From Pseudomonadota bacterium (GTDB taxonomy: Bacteria > Pseudomonadota > Alphaproteobacteria > Sphingomonadales > Sphingomonadaceae), in assembly GCA_963205265.1 (NCBI GenBank), contig CAUJJI010000216.1:1-64000 (forward strand): a stretch of 64,000 bases of DNA, given 5' to 3'. This document shows positions 10,463-19,771 of this stretch, one piece after another. Both the position numbers and the translations under genes were made by a program. The number at the start of each line of letters is the position of its first letter. The first letter of the stretch is position 1. Below the pieces are notes generated by a model. The model was not told where the DNA came from and searched no databases. It saw only the letters and a program-made list of their open reading frames with translations.

Positions 10463-10464
10463 TC
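10413..10464 (+). repeat. attL: 52-bp direct repeat, tRNA-Thr 3' end
   Basis: Begins at the anticodon stem (CACCCTTGGTAAGGG) and runs through the CCA plus two bases. Identical over 52 bp to attR at 52260-52311; identity stops sharply on both sides. Confidence 0.96.
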
Positions 10465-10493
10465 TTTTCAATGAGTTGGGCGGATCCAGGCTA

Positions 10494-10517
10494 TTCCGTA
10501 CGGAAACGGTACGGAAA
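10494..10517. repeat. Arm-type site, left end of island
   Basis: 24 bp of the form TTCCGTACG-N6-GTACGGAAA, 30 bp inside attL. The arms TTCCGTAC/GTACGGAA are perfect inverted copies. A 24-bp relative with 20 matching positions lies at 52144-52167 beside the integrase gene. Placement near both att sites suggests integrase or accessory-factor binding. Confidence 0.55.
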
Positions 10518-10539
10518 GAGGCGTGAAGGAAGGCTGCCA

Positions 10540-11360
10540 GGCTGCTGTCAGTCCGATGCGAACCGCTCTTCACATAGCGGAGCTCGGTCTCTGAGCGCGG
10601 CGAGCCTAGCTTGCGAGATTTTGTCACTCCACCAGGGCAGCAGAGCGACGTTCCTTGTAGGTGCTGCGATCGACGAGATGACGTTCCGAATTGAAATGAT
10701 TGTGCAGGCTGGCGTGGACCGAGGCAAACTTCTGTAGCGACTTCATCTGGCGAAACCGCAGCATCGCCCGCTCCCTTCGTCGAAGGGACAGGTGTGAATT
10801 CTCGGCTCGATTGTTCAGATGGCGGCCCATCTCACGGCGGTCGAGATTACCCCCGATCGCGCATCGCCGCTGGGTATGACCGCAGCCCGTCAGTGACGAT
10901 CTTCTCGGCCTTCCCATGCCGCTTCAGCGCTTTCTTCAGGAAACGCAAAGCCGCCGCATTATCGCGGGTTTTGGTGACGTAGCTTTCCAGGATCTCGCCT
11001 TCATGGTCCACCGCACGCCAGAGATAGTGCATCTCCTCGTTGATCCGCACATAGACCTCGTCGGCGTGCCATTTCCAATGCCGAACCCGCGCATCCGGCT
11101 CACCCGCTGGCGGCGGATATCGGCCGCAAACAGAGGACCGAATCTGTTCCACCACAGCCGCATCGTCTCATGGCAAAGATCGATGCCGCGCTCGAAAAGC
11201 AAATCCTCGAGGTTCCGCAGTGACAGCGGGAAACGGACTTGCATGAGTACGACAAGCCGGATCACTTCGGGCGAGGAGTGGAAATACCGGAACGGATTGG
11301 GCGGATTGCGAGATCTGGCCATGCCCCAGCCCTACCCTGCCATCACACCCTGCAGCAGCC
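10540..11360 (-). mobile_element. IS6-family insertion sequence (decayed)
   Basis: About 821 bp, within the normal IS6-family size. The ends read GGCTGCTGTCAG at 10540 and, on the other strand, GGCTGCTGCAG ending at 11360, imperfect terminal inverted repeats. It encloses a frameshifted IS6-type transposase. No matching 8-bp target duplication was found, so rearrangement after insertion is likely. A partial relative with about one in ten bases different lies at 47087-47325 in the same orientation. Confidence 0.75.
10624..11322 (-). pseudogene. IS6-family transposase, two frameshifts
   Basis: Starts as MARSRNPPNPFRYFHSSPEVIRLVV and LSLRNLEDLLFERGIDLCHETMRLWWNRFG, the IS6 N-terminal pattern. 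Around 11065 the frame changes to WKWHADEVYVRINEEMHYLWRAVDHEG (first catalytic Asp and context), and around 10870 it changes again to NNRAENSHLSLRRRERAMLRF (catalytic Glu region). The three pieces together make a nearly complete transposase, but it cannot be translated in one frame, so it is inactive unless frameshifting occurs. Confidence 0.88.
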
Positions 11361-11428
11361 GGAGCAGTTCCTTTGACGGTGTCAGATTTATCAAGGCTCG
11401 GCAGATTGATGCATCCGCTGAATAATTC

Positions 11429-11444
11429 AATAGCTTTGTTCTAT
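11429..11444. promoter_or_regulatory. Candidate LysR-regulator operator upstream of the esterase genes
   Basis: AATAGCTTTGTTCTAT lies 99 bp ahead of the chosen start of the alpha/beta hydrolase gene. A 14-of-16 match, AATAGAATTGTTCTAT, lies in the divergent region between the TonB receptor and the LysR gene. The ATAG..CTAT dyad fits the T-N11-A style of LysR sites. Confidence 0.45.
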
Positions 11445-11542
11445 TTGAATGACCCAAGAAGCCCTTGCTAGATACCGACTGGATGCGTCCAGCGGAATCC
11501 GAATAAACTGTGCCGGATGCGATTGGCGGAGCGCGAGTCCCA

Positions 11543-13621
11543 ATGAATAACCGGAAAGTTGGCGGTTGCGTCGCTCTTGCATCAATGGTGCTTTCCGGTG
11601 CCTCCGGCGTTGCGCATGCAGGTGTCACGCGCGTCTTGGTCGAGCGCGTTGAAGCAACAAAGCGCCTGGACGGCGCGCCCGATTATGAGATCGTCATAGG
11701 CACATTTGAAGGCGAACTCGATCCTGCCAATCCACACAACCGGATCATAACCGACATCAACCTGACGCCACGAAATGCGCGGGGCCGGGTCGAGTATCGC
11801 GCATCGTTTCGCGTTGCGCGACCGGTCAATCCGTCAAAGGCAAGCGGCCTGTTGTTCTACGACGTGCCGAACCGTGGCCTGGGATCAGTCGCGGCTGATC
11901 CCGATGGTCACGTCCGGGTGATCAGCGGATGGCAAGGAGATCTCGATCCGCTGACATTCAAGAAGTTGTTGAGCGAGATGCGCATCAACATCGATGTTTC
12001 GGCAATTCAGACCATTGCGGTGCCAGTGGCGGAGGGCGTGAACGGCCGCCCTATTACTGGACCTGTCACTGTCCGCCTACTCAAGCGCAGCGCCTCAGAA
12101 CGCAGCGCGCCGCTGAGTCGGGGCATTGGTACACCGGTCGTAGTGCCCGAGCCGGTCAGCCTTGATCCGAGCCACGCGCAATTGTGGCGCGAAAGTCGGG
12201 ACGGTACGAAAGTCGCAGTTGCCGCCGATGCATGGGCATTCGCCGACTGCAAGGCGCAGCCCTTTCCGGGGACGCCGGATTCGACCCAGCTCTGCCTGCG
12301 CGACGGCTTCGATGCGGATGCTGCCTACACACTTGTCTACCAGGCAAAGAACCCGCTTGTGCTGGGGATCGGCTTTGCCGCGACGCGCGATCTTGTCTCG
12401 TTCCTGCGCAGCGGCAAGCCGGACCAGTTCGGCACACCCAATCCGGCGGGCAGCAGGATTAGATGGACAATCGGAGCGGGCAATTCCCAATCCGGAAACT
12501 TCCTCAAGAGCTTCGTTAACCTGGGCTTCAATGCCGATGAGGCTGGCTTGCGGGTGTTCGACGGCATCAACCCGAACATCGCCGCGCGGCAGGTTCCGAT
12601 GAACATCCGCTTCGGGGTGCCCGGCGGAGCTGCCGGACTGTACGAAGCAGGAAGCGAAGGCACGCTGTGGTGGGGCTCCTACAATGACCGCGCACGCAGG
12701 CTGGGCAAGTCGAGCCTGCTCAGCCGCTGCGCCAGGACTGACACCTGCCCCAAGGTGATCGAAACGCTTGGCTCGGCTGAATTCTGGGGTTTGCGTTTAT
12801 CACCGGGGCTCGTCGGCACGGACGCACGTTCTGACATTGCCTTGCCAGGCAATGTCCGGCGATATTATTTCCCGAGCACAGCGCATGGAGGCAGCAACGG
12901 CAAGGGATTCTTGTCCAAGGGAGATCCGGTCCAGGGCACTTGCCTTCTGGCCGGGAACCCTAATCCATCGCGCTATCTGCTGAGGGTTGCGCAGCGGGCG
13001 CTGATCGACTGGGTGCGCGATGGTAAGGAACCTCCGCCGAGCCGTTATCCGGCTTTGGCCAAGGGAGAGCTTGTGCCCGCAGACGCCAGATCGCTTGGCT
13101 GGCCAGCCATTCCCGGCGCGCCCTCGCCCGATGGCAAGGTCAACCGGTTCTTGGATCAGGACTTCGGCAAGAAGCTTCGCGCCAACGATCTGAGCGGCCA
13201 GTTGGACCGCCAGCCGCCCGCTATCCGTCGAACTCTGCCATTGCTGGTGCCGAAGCTCGATGCAGATGGCAACGAACAGTCCGGCGTCCCCTCGGTCCAT
13301 CTGCGCGTTCCACTTGGCACATACACCGGTTGGAATGTCGAAACCAAGGGCATCGGCGCAGGAGGCGGCTGCGGTTTTGAGGCTGGGTTCATTCCCTTTG
13401 CGCGTACGAGGACCGAGCGGGATGCCGCCGGCGATCCTCGTCCATCACTGGAGGAGCGCTATGGCGATCATGCCGGCTTCGTCGCTCAGGTCCGCAAGGC
13501 AGTCGATGCGTTGTTGGCTGAAGGTTGGCTTCTGCCTGACGATGCCAGCCAAATCATCGGCGATGCGGAGGTGAGCGACGTCCTGCAACCCCTGCCTCCA
13601 AGCACAAGACCACAAGGATAA
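11543..13621 (+). CDS. Secreted alpha/beta hydrolase-domain protein (Abhydrolase_10 type)
   Basis: 692 aa. The ATG at 11543 opens a signal peptide (MNNRKVGGCVALASMVLSGASGVAHA), so the protein is exported; the track start (a GTG 33 bp upstream) would spoil it. The body matches the large, poorly characterised alpha/beta hydrolase-domain family PF20091: FYDVPNRGLG, GIGFAATRDLVSFL, and the nucleophile elbow GNSQSGNFLKSFVNLGFN (Ser in a G-x-S-x-G-like turn), then PGGAAGLYEAGSEGTLWW. Substrate unknown; next to a tannase/feruloyl esterase-like gene and a TonB receptor it probably acts on an ester of plant origin. Likely co-transcribed with the following gene (130-bp gap). Confidence 0.75.
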   Translation: MNNRKVGGCVALASMVLSGASGVAHAGVTRVLVERVEATKRLDGAPDYEIVIGTFEGELDPANPHNRIITDINLTPRNARGRVEYRASFRVARPVNPSKASGLLFYDVPNRGLGSVAADPDGHVRVISGWQGDLDPLTFKKLLSEMRINIDVSAIQTIAVPVAEGVNGRPITGPVTVRLLKRSASERSAPLSRGIGTPVVVPEPVSLDPSHAQLWRESRDGTKVAVAADAWAFADCKAQPFPGTPDSTQLCLRDGFDADAAYTLVYQAKNPLVLGIGFAATRDLVSFLRSGKPDQFGTPNPAGSRIRWTIGAGNSQSGNFLKSFVNLGFNADEAGLRVFDGINPNIAARQVPMNIRFGVPGGAAGLYEAGSEGTLWWGSYNDRARRLGKSSLLSRCARTDTCPKVIETLGSAEFWGLRLSPGLVGTDARSDIALPGNVRRYYFPSTAHGGSNGKGFLSKGDPVQGTCLLAGNPNPSRYLLRVAQRALIDWVRDGKEPPPSRYPALAKGELVPADARSLGWPAIPGAPSPDGKVNRFLDQDFGKKLRANDLSGQLDRQPPAIRRTLPLLVPKLDADGNEQSGVPSVHLRVPLGTYTGWNVETKGIGAGGGCGFEAGFIPFARTRTERDAAGDPRPSLEERYGDHAGFVAQVRKAVDALLAEGWLLPDDASQIIGDAEVSDVLQPLPPSTRPQG

Positions 13622-13751
13622 ACGTTCATCTTGCGCCGTGACCAGATTGGATGGGGCTGCGCGCCCGATCGTTCGAACCATGCGCAATGCCAGCCGATCG
13701 AAAATTGATGCGGCTTTTTCGAAACTGCCTCTCTGGTCCGGAGAATGCACG

Positions 13752-15476
13752 ATGAATTCAATCCGAGGCCCCAGCCTTTTTCGACCTCGCCGCCAAATGA
13801 TCTTTGAATCTCTGCCGTTCATTGCACTTGCGAGCATGGTGCTTACAGCCACGCCGCAATCCGCCAGTGGCGCTGGCGCCTCTGCCTTCGACGACAAGGC
13901 GCGATGTGCGGCTCTCGGCAATGGTCGGAGGATCGGCAATGCGGTCATCGTATCATCAAACCATGTCGACGAAGGCTCGGCCAAAGATGCGAGCGGTACA
14001 ACCAATGTCGGCCTCGCCGGCCGTTGCCGTGTCATCGCTGTCGCTTCAGCCGACGGGAAGTCGAATATCCTGATAGAAGTATGGCTGCCGAATGCCGCGC
14101 ATTGGAATGGCAAGTTCCTGGGTACGGGCAACGGAGGGTTCGCCGGATCGGTGAACATCGGACCTTTGGCTGGTGGCCTGAAGCGCGGCTTTGCAGTCGC
14201 CAATACTGATATGGGGACATTTCCCGCGGCCCAGTCAGGTGGAGCGGGCCAGATAGGTTATGCTGCCGGCAACGGCCGACCCTCGGCAGTAAAGGATTGG
14301 GGGCATCGTTCGACACACGAGATGACCTTGCTGGCGAAGGCTGTGATCGAGAGGTATTATGGACGCGCGGCACGCAATTCATTCTTCGCCGGCTGCTCGA
14401 CCGGCGGCCATCAGGGTTTGATGGAAGCCCAACGCTATCCTGAGGATTACGACGGCATCATTGCGGGAGCGGCCGGGCATAACCGCACCCATCTACATAC
14501 GATGTTTCTGCGGCAAGCCCTGGCGATGAACAGGCCGGATTTTGCGCTGCCCAGCTTGCCGTCGCTCAGACTGTGGACAGACCATTGGCGTTCGCGCTGT
14601 GTCGGCAAGGACGGCGGAGCGCCGGGCGACCCGTTCTTGACCGTGCCTGGGAAATGCACAGCGAAGCCGCGCGATCTGATTTGCGGATCAGGCTCGGCCA
14701 GCGACACATGCATTCCGGAAAGCGAGTTGATCCTGCTCGAGACGATGTACACACCAACTCGCAACCCACGCACCGATGAGGTCATCTATCCACGCATCGA
14801 GATCGGTGCCGAACAAAGCCTGGTGCGCTATGCGCATCTGATGGGGGCATTCAAGCCGCGCGGAGTGCCGGCCGAAATCGCTCGCTGGGCATTCCCTTCG
14901 GATTGGGATACCACGACATTTGATTTCGATAGAGACATGGGCCGCGTCGACAGTACGCTTGCTTCCGCCATCAATGCCAACAATCCCGATCTCACACGTT
15001 TCGCCGCTCGGGGCGGGAAGCTGATCATGTGGCATGGCTGGGAAGACTATCTGGTCAGCCCATACGACAGCATCACCTACTATGACCGGGCTTTTGCCAG
15101 CGGACGGTCCAGGTCAGGATTCTTGAGATTGTTCATGGCTCCTGGCGTCGATCACTGCGGCGCCGGAGCCGGACCCGACAGCTTCGGCCAGATGGCTTCA
15201 ATCGAATCGTTCCAGAGGAATGCCGGCCGCGCAAGCCACGACATGCTGGCAGCGCTCGAAGCCTGGGTAGAGGCTGGCAAGGCTCCTGAGGCGATCATAG
15301 CCTCGAAGTACAGCGTGACGGACCCCGACAAGACCATCGCGCAACGGCCGCTCTGCCCCTACCCATCGGCAGCGTACTATTCTGGATCAGGCTCTAACAC
15401 AGATGCGGGCAACTTTTCCTGCGAGTCTGCTGCTCCAGTCAGGTTCGATCGGGCTGCCGACATCTATCTGAAATAG
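13752..15476 (+). CDS. Tannase/feruloyl esterase-family secreted hydrolase
   Basis: 574 aa. The ATG at 13752 follows GGAGAA at good spacing and begins a signal-type N-terminus with a hydrophobic run (FIALASMVLTATPQSASGA). The catalytic signature CS-D-HC of this family is complete: FFAGCSTGGHQGLMEAQ (Ser), MWHGWEDYLVSP (Asp), and GVDHCGAG (His), with the two cysteines flanking Ser and His expected to form the typical disulfide. Family members release gallate or ferulate from plant esters, in the periplasm or outside. Which phenolic ester is cut cannot be told; co-location with arabinose genes makes feruloyl-arabinan plausible. Confidence 0.85.
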   Translation: MNSIRGPSLFRPRRQMIFESLPFIALASMVLTATPQSASGAGASAFDDKARCAALGNGRRIGNAVIVSSNHVDEGSAKDASGTTNVGLAGRCRVIAVASADGKSNILIEVWLPNAAHWNGKFLGTGNGGFAGSVNIGPLAGGLKRGFAVANTDMGTFPAAQSGGAGQIGYAAGNGRPSAVKDWGHRSTHEMTLLAKAVIERYYGRAARNSFFAGCSTGGHQGLMEAQRYPEDYDGIIAGAAGHNRTHLHTMFLRQALAMNRPDFALPSLPSLRLWTDHWRSRCVGKDGGAPGDPFLTVPGKCTAKPRDLICGSGSASDTCIPESELILLETMYTPTRNPRTDEVIYPRIEIGAEQSLVRYAHLMGAFKPRGVPAEIARWAFPSDWDTTTFDFDRDMGRVDSTLASAINANNPDLTRFAARGGKLIMWHGWEDYLVSPYDSITYYDRAFASGRSRSGFLRLFMAPGVDHCGAGAGPDSFGQMASIESFQRNAGRASHDMLAALEAWVEAGKAPEAIIASKYSVTDPDKTIAQRPLCPYPSAAYYSGSGSNTDAGNFSCESAAPVRFDRAADIYLK

Positions 15477-15539
15477 CCTTTGCTAGTTTGACCCTCTGTG
15501 CCGCAAGGGGGGCGGCAATTTGATAAGGTAGACGGCAAA

Positions 15540-15576
15540 CGGCCCGGCCATCCTCGGGAGGATAGGGGCCGGGCCG
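15540..15576. terminator. Strong hairpin between convergent esterase and receptor genes
   Basis: CGGCCCGGCC at 15540-15549 pairs fully with GGCCGGGCCG at 15567-15576; inside it ATCCTC pairs with GAGGAT. The gap 15477-15603 lies between two convergent stops, so the hairpin could serve both transcripts. Confidence 0.65.
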
Positions 15577-15603
15577 AAGGCATGCTCGCTCTGGATTGAG
15601 TGA

Positions 15604-18480
15604 TCAGAACTTCTTCGAGATTCCGAATTGGATGAGCCGACCCAGCGTGAAGCCATTGGCATAGCCCGGGTCGCCGATGTTCTTGTACACCGGCGGATCC
15701 GTATCGAAGACGTTGTTGACGTTGAGCGTCAGTTCCAGATCGCGAAGCAGCGTGCTTTCGCCTGGCACCGCGTATTTGAAGAACAGGTTGACAGTGTCAA
15801 ACCGCTTCACTCGATCCTGAGGAAGTCCGGATGCGGTCGGAACGCCGGTCGCCGAGGCGGTGCAGGCCGGAGTGGTCGTGCCGTCGCAGCGCACGACCCC
15901 GTATCCCGCACTGTGATTGAGGGTCGCCTGGGCACGGAAAGCACCGACGTCTGCTCCGACCGTAGCCGCAAGCTGAAGCCGGCTGGTTGCATTGGTCGCC
16001 AGTGGAATACCGGCAATTCTGAGCTTGGTCGCCTTCAGTTCGTCGACGACCGGTGCGCCAAGGCCGGTCTGGCTCTTGCGATCGAGGATGTAGTTGCCGG
16101 CAACGTTGAAATCCAGCCCGCCGAAGCTGGTCTCGGTCCGGTAGCTGACGGAGAAGTCGATGCCCTGGACCTTGATGGTGCCGTAGTTGCCCTGGCGGAA
16201 GTCGACCAGCTCGTAGACGTTCGGGCAGGCAGCGGGAGTGGTGCAGCCCTGGGCTACCGTCGTCAGAGCCGTCGAAGCACCCTGGGCGCCCGAATTGTTG
16301 AGGAACGACTGGATCGTCGCCAGCGGTACGCCCCCTGTTGCCGCAATGACGTTGTTGGGGAAGTTCGCAAAAATCCCGGCATTCGGCGTCGGAATGCTGA
16401 TGATGTTATTGAACTTCACATTGTAATAGTTGGCGCTCGCGCGAAGCCCAGTCATCGGATCGAGATCGATGCCGAAAGAATAGGTCTTGGCCGTCTGTGG
16501 TTTGAGGCCCGGGTTCGAACCCTGGAGCGCGACGACACCGTTCGCAGTCGGCGTGACGCCGGGCGGAACGAACGCGTTGAAGCCGAAGTACGAAGCGGTG
16601 TTGCGCAGGCCACCAAGCTGGTCGTTCGGCGACGGCGCATTGAACGAAGTGGAGTAGTTGCCACGAAAACCAAGCCAGGACACCGGCTTGAAATTGACGC
16701 CGATCTTCGGATTGGTCGTATTGCCGAAGTCACTGTAATGGTCACGGCGCACCGAGGCCGCGATGGTCAAGGTATCGATGAAACCCATGCGGTTCTCGGC
16801 TCCGACGATCGGTACGTTGACCTCACCGAAAACCGAATTGATGCGCCGGCTGTAAGCCGCGTACGGCAGGCTGCGGAGGGTGCCAATCGCACCCTCATTG
16901 GAAGTGCGCTGCCGGAAGCGGTCGAACATGTACTCATAGCCTACGGCCAGCTTGACGTCGCCTCCCGGCAGCGTGAGCAGCGTACCATCGATGATGGCGC
17001 GAGCATTGAACAGCTCTTCCCGACCCTGGCCGGCCCTTTCATTGTTGACCAGCCGGGCGATGTTGGCGGAATCACTCGAGCCTGCGCCGGGGTTATAGAA
17101 ATTGATGGTTCCGGCGGCAGATCCGGAATTCGGGCCGGAGGCAAATGCATTCAGCAGCGTGCTGTTGAGCTCCTGAATATGGAACTCGCTGTTGCTGCGG
17201 CTATAGTTGAAAAGCGTTCGTAACTGCCAATTGTCGGTCAGCTTGGCGGCGAATTCGGCATTGGCACCCCATTCTTGGAATTGAGATCCCGAACGTGCAG
17301 GGCTGGCTCCCAAGACGGGCGAGAGATTGAACAGGACCGTCTGGCTGTCAGTTGCGCTCTGTCCAGGCACGGGGACATAGTAAAAATTGCGAAAGCTGGC
17401 GGGGATGACAAACGGAATGCCGAGCGGCCTCAGATCGACAGCGGCCTGATTGAGTCCCGACACATTGGCACTGCCGCGGAAGGGGGCAGACCCCGTCGTC
17501 TTGCGTTCGCCGTAGAAGGCCCTCAGGTCCGCCGTCAGCCAGGTGGCCAGATCCTGATGGAGGCTGATAATCGCGCCGTGACGGGTGCTCCGCGGAATTG
17601 TCGTCGTACCGTCGGTCGGATCACAGGCATTCGGTGTTTTCGATGTCAGAGCAGGCAAAGCATACAGGTTGGTCACGCCGCCGGCAGTCATCTGCACATT
17701 GCCGGGCGCGCACTGGCGACCACGCGGGGTCAGGTTGGGCGAGAGCCAGTCCACGCCGCGAATGAAATCGCGGTCACGGCCAAAGATCGCGTCGTTGTGC
17801 TGATAGTTGTAGGCTGCGAAGAGCGACCCTGAGCCCCAGTCCTTGCCGACTATCGCGCCAGCTTCAACCTGATGGTAGTTGTCGGCAAAACCATACCGGC
17901 TTTGGACTTTGATGCCATCGAAGCGCTTGCGGGTGATGAAATTGATCACGCCGCCGACAGCATCGGATCCGTAGGTTGCCGAACCGCCGTCCGTGACAAT
18001 TTCGACCCGTTCGATAGCGATTGGCGGGATCAGGTCGGGATCAACGGCATTCTGCGTCACGCCGACTGGTGAAATGCGATGGCCGTCGAACAGCACGAGG
18101 GTGGAAGACGACGAACTGGTCGCGCCCGCAAGGTTGCGAAGGTTGGGGCGAACCACCTGGATCTGGTTGGCGGCGATCGAGAGGGTCGCGTTAGGGACAG
18201 TGTTGAACAGGTTGGTGACCTGCGGCACGGATGCCAGCAGTTCGTTGGCCGTGGTTGCGCCCGTCTCGGCAAGCTTGTTCTGGCCGACGCTGATCAGGTT
18301 AGAGCCTACCGGTGGAGCGCCACGAAGCAGGGTGCCCGTCACCACGATTTCGGAGCCGTCGGTCGCCTCTTCACCTTCTGCATCCTGCGCCCACGCGCCA
18401 GATGAAATGGCAAGCGCGCCGAAAGCTGCGCCAACGAGCAGTCCGTTGCGGATGCCCCTCAATTGATTTCTCGATGTCAC
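15604..18480 (-). CDS. TonB-dependent outer-membrane receptor
   Basis: 958 aa. Start is GTG at 18480 with GGGAGGG 6 nt upstream. Signal peptide ends GAWAQ; a TonB-box-like EIVVTGT follows at about residue 43-49. The plug domain spans about 55-180 (VLFDGHRISPVGVTQNAVDPDLIP, RVEIVTDGGSATYGSDAVGGVINFITR). The rest is a 22-strand barrel with the final RLIQFGISKKF ending in Phe, as outer-membrane barrels do. It imports a ligand using TonB energy. Convergent with the esterases and divergent from LysR, it probably takes up the esterase substrate or product. Related receptors are often annotated as siderophore receptors, but nothing here points to iron. Confidence 0.92.
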   Translation of the reverse strand: MTSRNQLRGIRNGLLVGAAFGALAISSGAWAQDAEGEEATDGSEIVVTGTLLRGAPPVGSNLISVGQNKLAETGATTANELLASVPQVTNLFNTVPNATLSIAANQIQVVRPNLRNLAGATSSSSSTLVLFDGHRISPVGVTQNAVDPDLIPPIAIERVEIVTDGGSATYGSDAVGGVINFITRKRFDGIKVQSRYGFADNYHQVEAGAIVGKDWGSGSLFAAYNYQHNDAIFGRDRDFIRGVDWLSPNLTPRGRQCAPGNVQMTAGGVTNLYALPALTSKTPNACDPTDGTTTIPRSTRHGAIISLHQDLATWLTADLRAFYGERKTTGSAPFRGSANVSGLNQAAVDLRPLGIPFVIPASFRNFYYVPVPGQSATDSQTVLFNLSPVLGASPARSGSQFQEWGANAEFAAKLTDNWQLRTLFNYSRSNSEFHIQELNSTLLNAFASGPNSGSAAGTINFYNPGAGSSDSANIARLVNNERAGQGREELFNARAIIDGTLLTLPGGDVKLAVGYEYMFDRFRQRTSNEGAIGTLRSLPYAAYSRRINSVFGEVNVPIVGAENRMGFIDTLTIAASVRRDHYSDFGNTTNPKIGVNFKPVSWLGFRGNYSTSFNAPSPNDQLGGLRNTASYFGFNAFVPPGVTPTANGVVALQGSNPGLKPQTAKTYSFGIDLDPMTGLRASANYYNVKFNNIISIPTPNAGIFANFPNNVIAATGGVPLATIQSFLNNSGAQGASTALTTVAQGCTTPAACPNVYELVDFRQGNYGTIKVQGIDFSVSYRTETSFGGLDFNVAGNYILDRKSQTGLGAPVVDELKATKLRIAGIPLATNATSRLQLAATVGADVGAFRAQATLNHSAGYGVVRCDGTTTPACTASATGVPTASGLPQDRVKRFDTVNLFFKYAVPGESTLLRDLELTLNVNNVFDTDPPVYKNIGDPGYANGFTLGRLIQFGISKKF

Positions 18481-18617
18481 TTTCGTCCCTCCCTCTGGTA
18501 TCCCGCAACAACTTGAGGTTCAATCAGTAGAGATGCGTGGCTCGCAATCTGCGAGGTGACGCATCGCGAGCAAACTCCCATTTGCGCCGCATTACGATGC
18601 AGGCATTTGTTCTGCCA

Positions 18618-18633
18618 AATAGAATTGTTCTAT
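18618..18633. promoter_or_regulatory. Candidate LysR operator, second copy
   Basis: AATAGAATTGTTCTAT; its core ATAGAA-TTG-TTCTAT is a perfect dyad with 6-bp arms. It matches 14 of 16 bases of the site at 11429-11444 ahead of the esterase genes. This is the only pair of such sites I noticed in the window. Confidence 0.5.
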
Positions 18634-18687
18634 GCATTAATCCGCAATTCGCATAAATTATTGCATGCCTTTATCTCAAATCGTTTC

Positions 18688-18702
18688 ATGCGTTTAACGC
18701 AT
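18688..18702. promoter_or_regulatory. Perfect 15-bp palindrome, candidate operator
   Basis: ATGCGTT-T-AACGCAT has perfect 7-bp arms around one base. It lies between the receptor and LysR genes, nearer to LysR, and could be a second regulator's site or an autoregulatory site. Confidence 0.45.
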
Positions 18703-18864
18703 AAATCCATACCTGAAATGTCCTTGATGGATTAATTGACCCGCGGTTATGTTGTCCCAAACGCCCCCGACGTGAAGGCTGCGGGGCAAACGGTTCGAAT
18801 GATCTGGTGCGGGAGTATCAATGATTGAAATACGGCCAGACATGACTGCCAGGATCATCGGCAG

Positions 18865-19770
18865 ATGAGCTGGTCGCCAAACTTGCCCGCCATGAGGTTC
18901 TTCGTCGGCGTTGCGAAGGCAAGAAGCTTCAGTGTCGCAGCACGCGAGATGAACATCTCGCAGCCTGCCCTAAGTCGCAATATCCGCATGCTCGAAGAAG
19001 GTGTGGGAACAAGCCTGTTTGATCGCGACACACGCAATGTGCGCCTGACGGCTGCAGGCGAAGCACTGCTCCCGGTAGTAGAGCGCCTGCTGACCGACAT
19101 CGATCATGCCTTTTCAGAGCTGTCGCTGAGTTTTTCAGGCGAGCGGGGCCGTGTGGTGGTTGGGGCGCTTCCTTCGCTTGCCGCCGGATTCCTGCCCCAA
19201 GTGATAGCGGCGTTTCGCTTGACCCATCCAGGTGTGGACATTGCGGTTGTCGATACCCTGTCGGGCGCCATCGAAACGCGCTTTCGTGATCGGCAGGTCG
19301 ACCTCGCCCTGATCGCCCAGAATCAGGAATCGAACGACCTGACTTTCTTACCGATATTTCAGGAAGAATTTGGCCTTGTCTGCCGATCTGATGATGACCT
19401 TGCCGGTGGAATTGCCGCGACGTGGGAGACTTTTGGCGAGAAGCCCTTTATCGCAATGGCGCCGCTGAGCAGCGTGCGCCGGACCACCGATGCAACGTTT
19501 GCTAAGATCGGCCGTGTTGTCGAACCGCTGTTTGAATGCGCCCACGTACCGACAGTTGGCGGATTGATCGCCAACGGACTGGGAATTTCTGCCCTGCCCA
19601 AGTCTGTCCTGCCGCTGCTGGGATCGGACAAGCTTGTGTGGCGCCCGCTTGGCAAGCCCACGGTCAGTCGTTCTGTCGGAGTTGCGAGCTGGCGGCATTT
19701 CAGTCTTTCACCTGCCGCTCGCGCGTTCCGGGCGGCACTACTCGCCGCTGCTGAAAAAATGGAAAAGTAG
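18865..19770 (+). CDS. LysR-family transcriptional regulator
   Basis: 301 aa, normal size. N-terminal winged helix-turn-helix: FFVGVAKARSFSVAAREMNISQPALSRNIRMLEEGVGTSLFDRDTRNVRLTAAGEALL. The C-terminal effector-binding domain follows from about residue 90. Divergent from the TonB receptor and directly upstream of the AtuA-type operon, with its stop 1 bp before the next ATG, so it is co-transcribed with the genes it probably controls. Effector unknown; organic acid or phenolic acid is likely by context. Confidence 0.92.
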   Translation: MSWSPNLPAMRFFVGVAKARSFSVAAREMNISQPALSRNIRMLEEGVGTSLFDRDTRNVRLTAAGEALLPVVERLLTDIDHAFSELSLSFSGERGRVVVGALPSLAAGFLPQVIAAFRLTHPGVDIAVVDTLSGAIETRFRDRQVDLALIAQNQESNDLTFLPIFQEEFGLVCRSDDDLAGGIAATWETFGEKPFIAMAPLSSVRRTTDATFAKIGRVVEPLFECAHVPTVGGLIANGLGISALPKSVLPLLGSDKLVWRPLGKPTVSRSVGVASWRHFSLSPAARAFRAALLAAAEKMEK

Positions 19771-19771
19771 G

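Larger units (their letters stand above)
18481..18864. promoter_or_regulatory. Divergent intergenic region between receptor and LysR regulator
   Basis: 384 bp, clearly AT-richer than the neighbouring genes, with many TGCAT/GCATAA words. It holds two notable dyads, listed separately (18618-18633 and 18688-18702), and must contain promoters for both divergent genes. No coding region is supported here. Confidence 0.6.
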
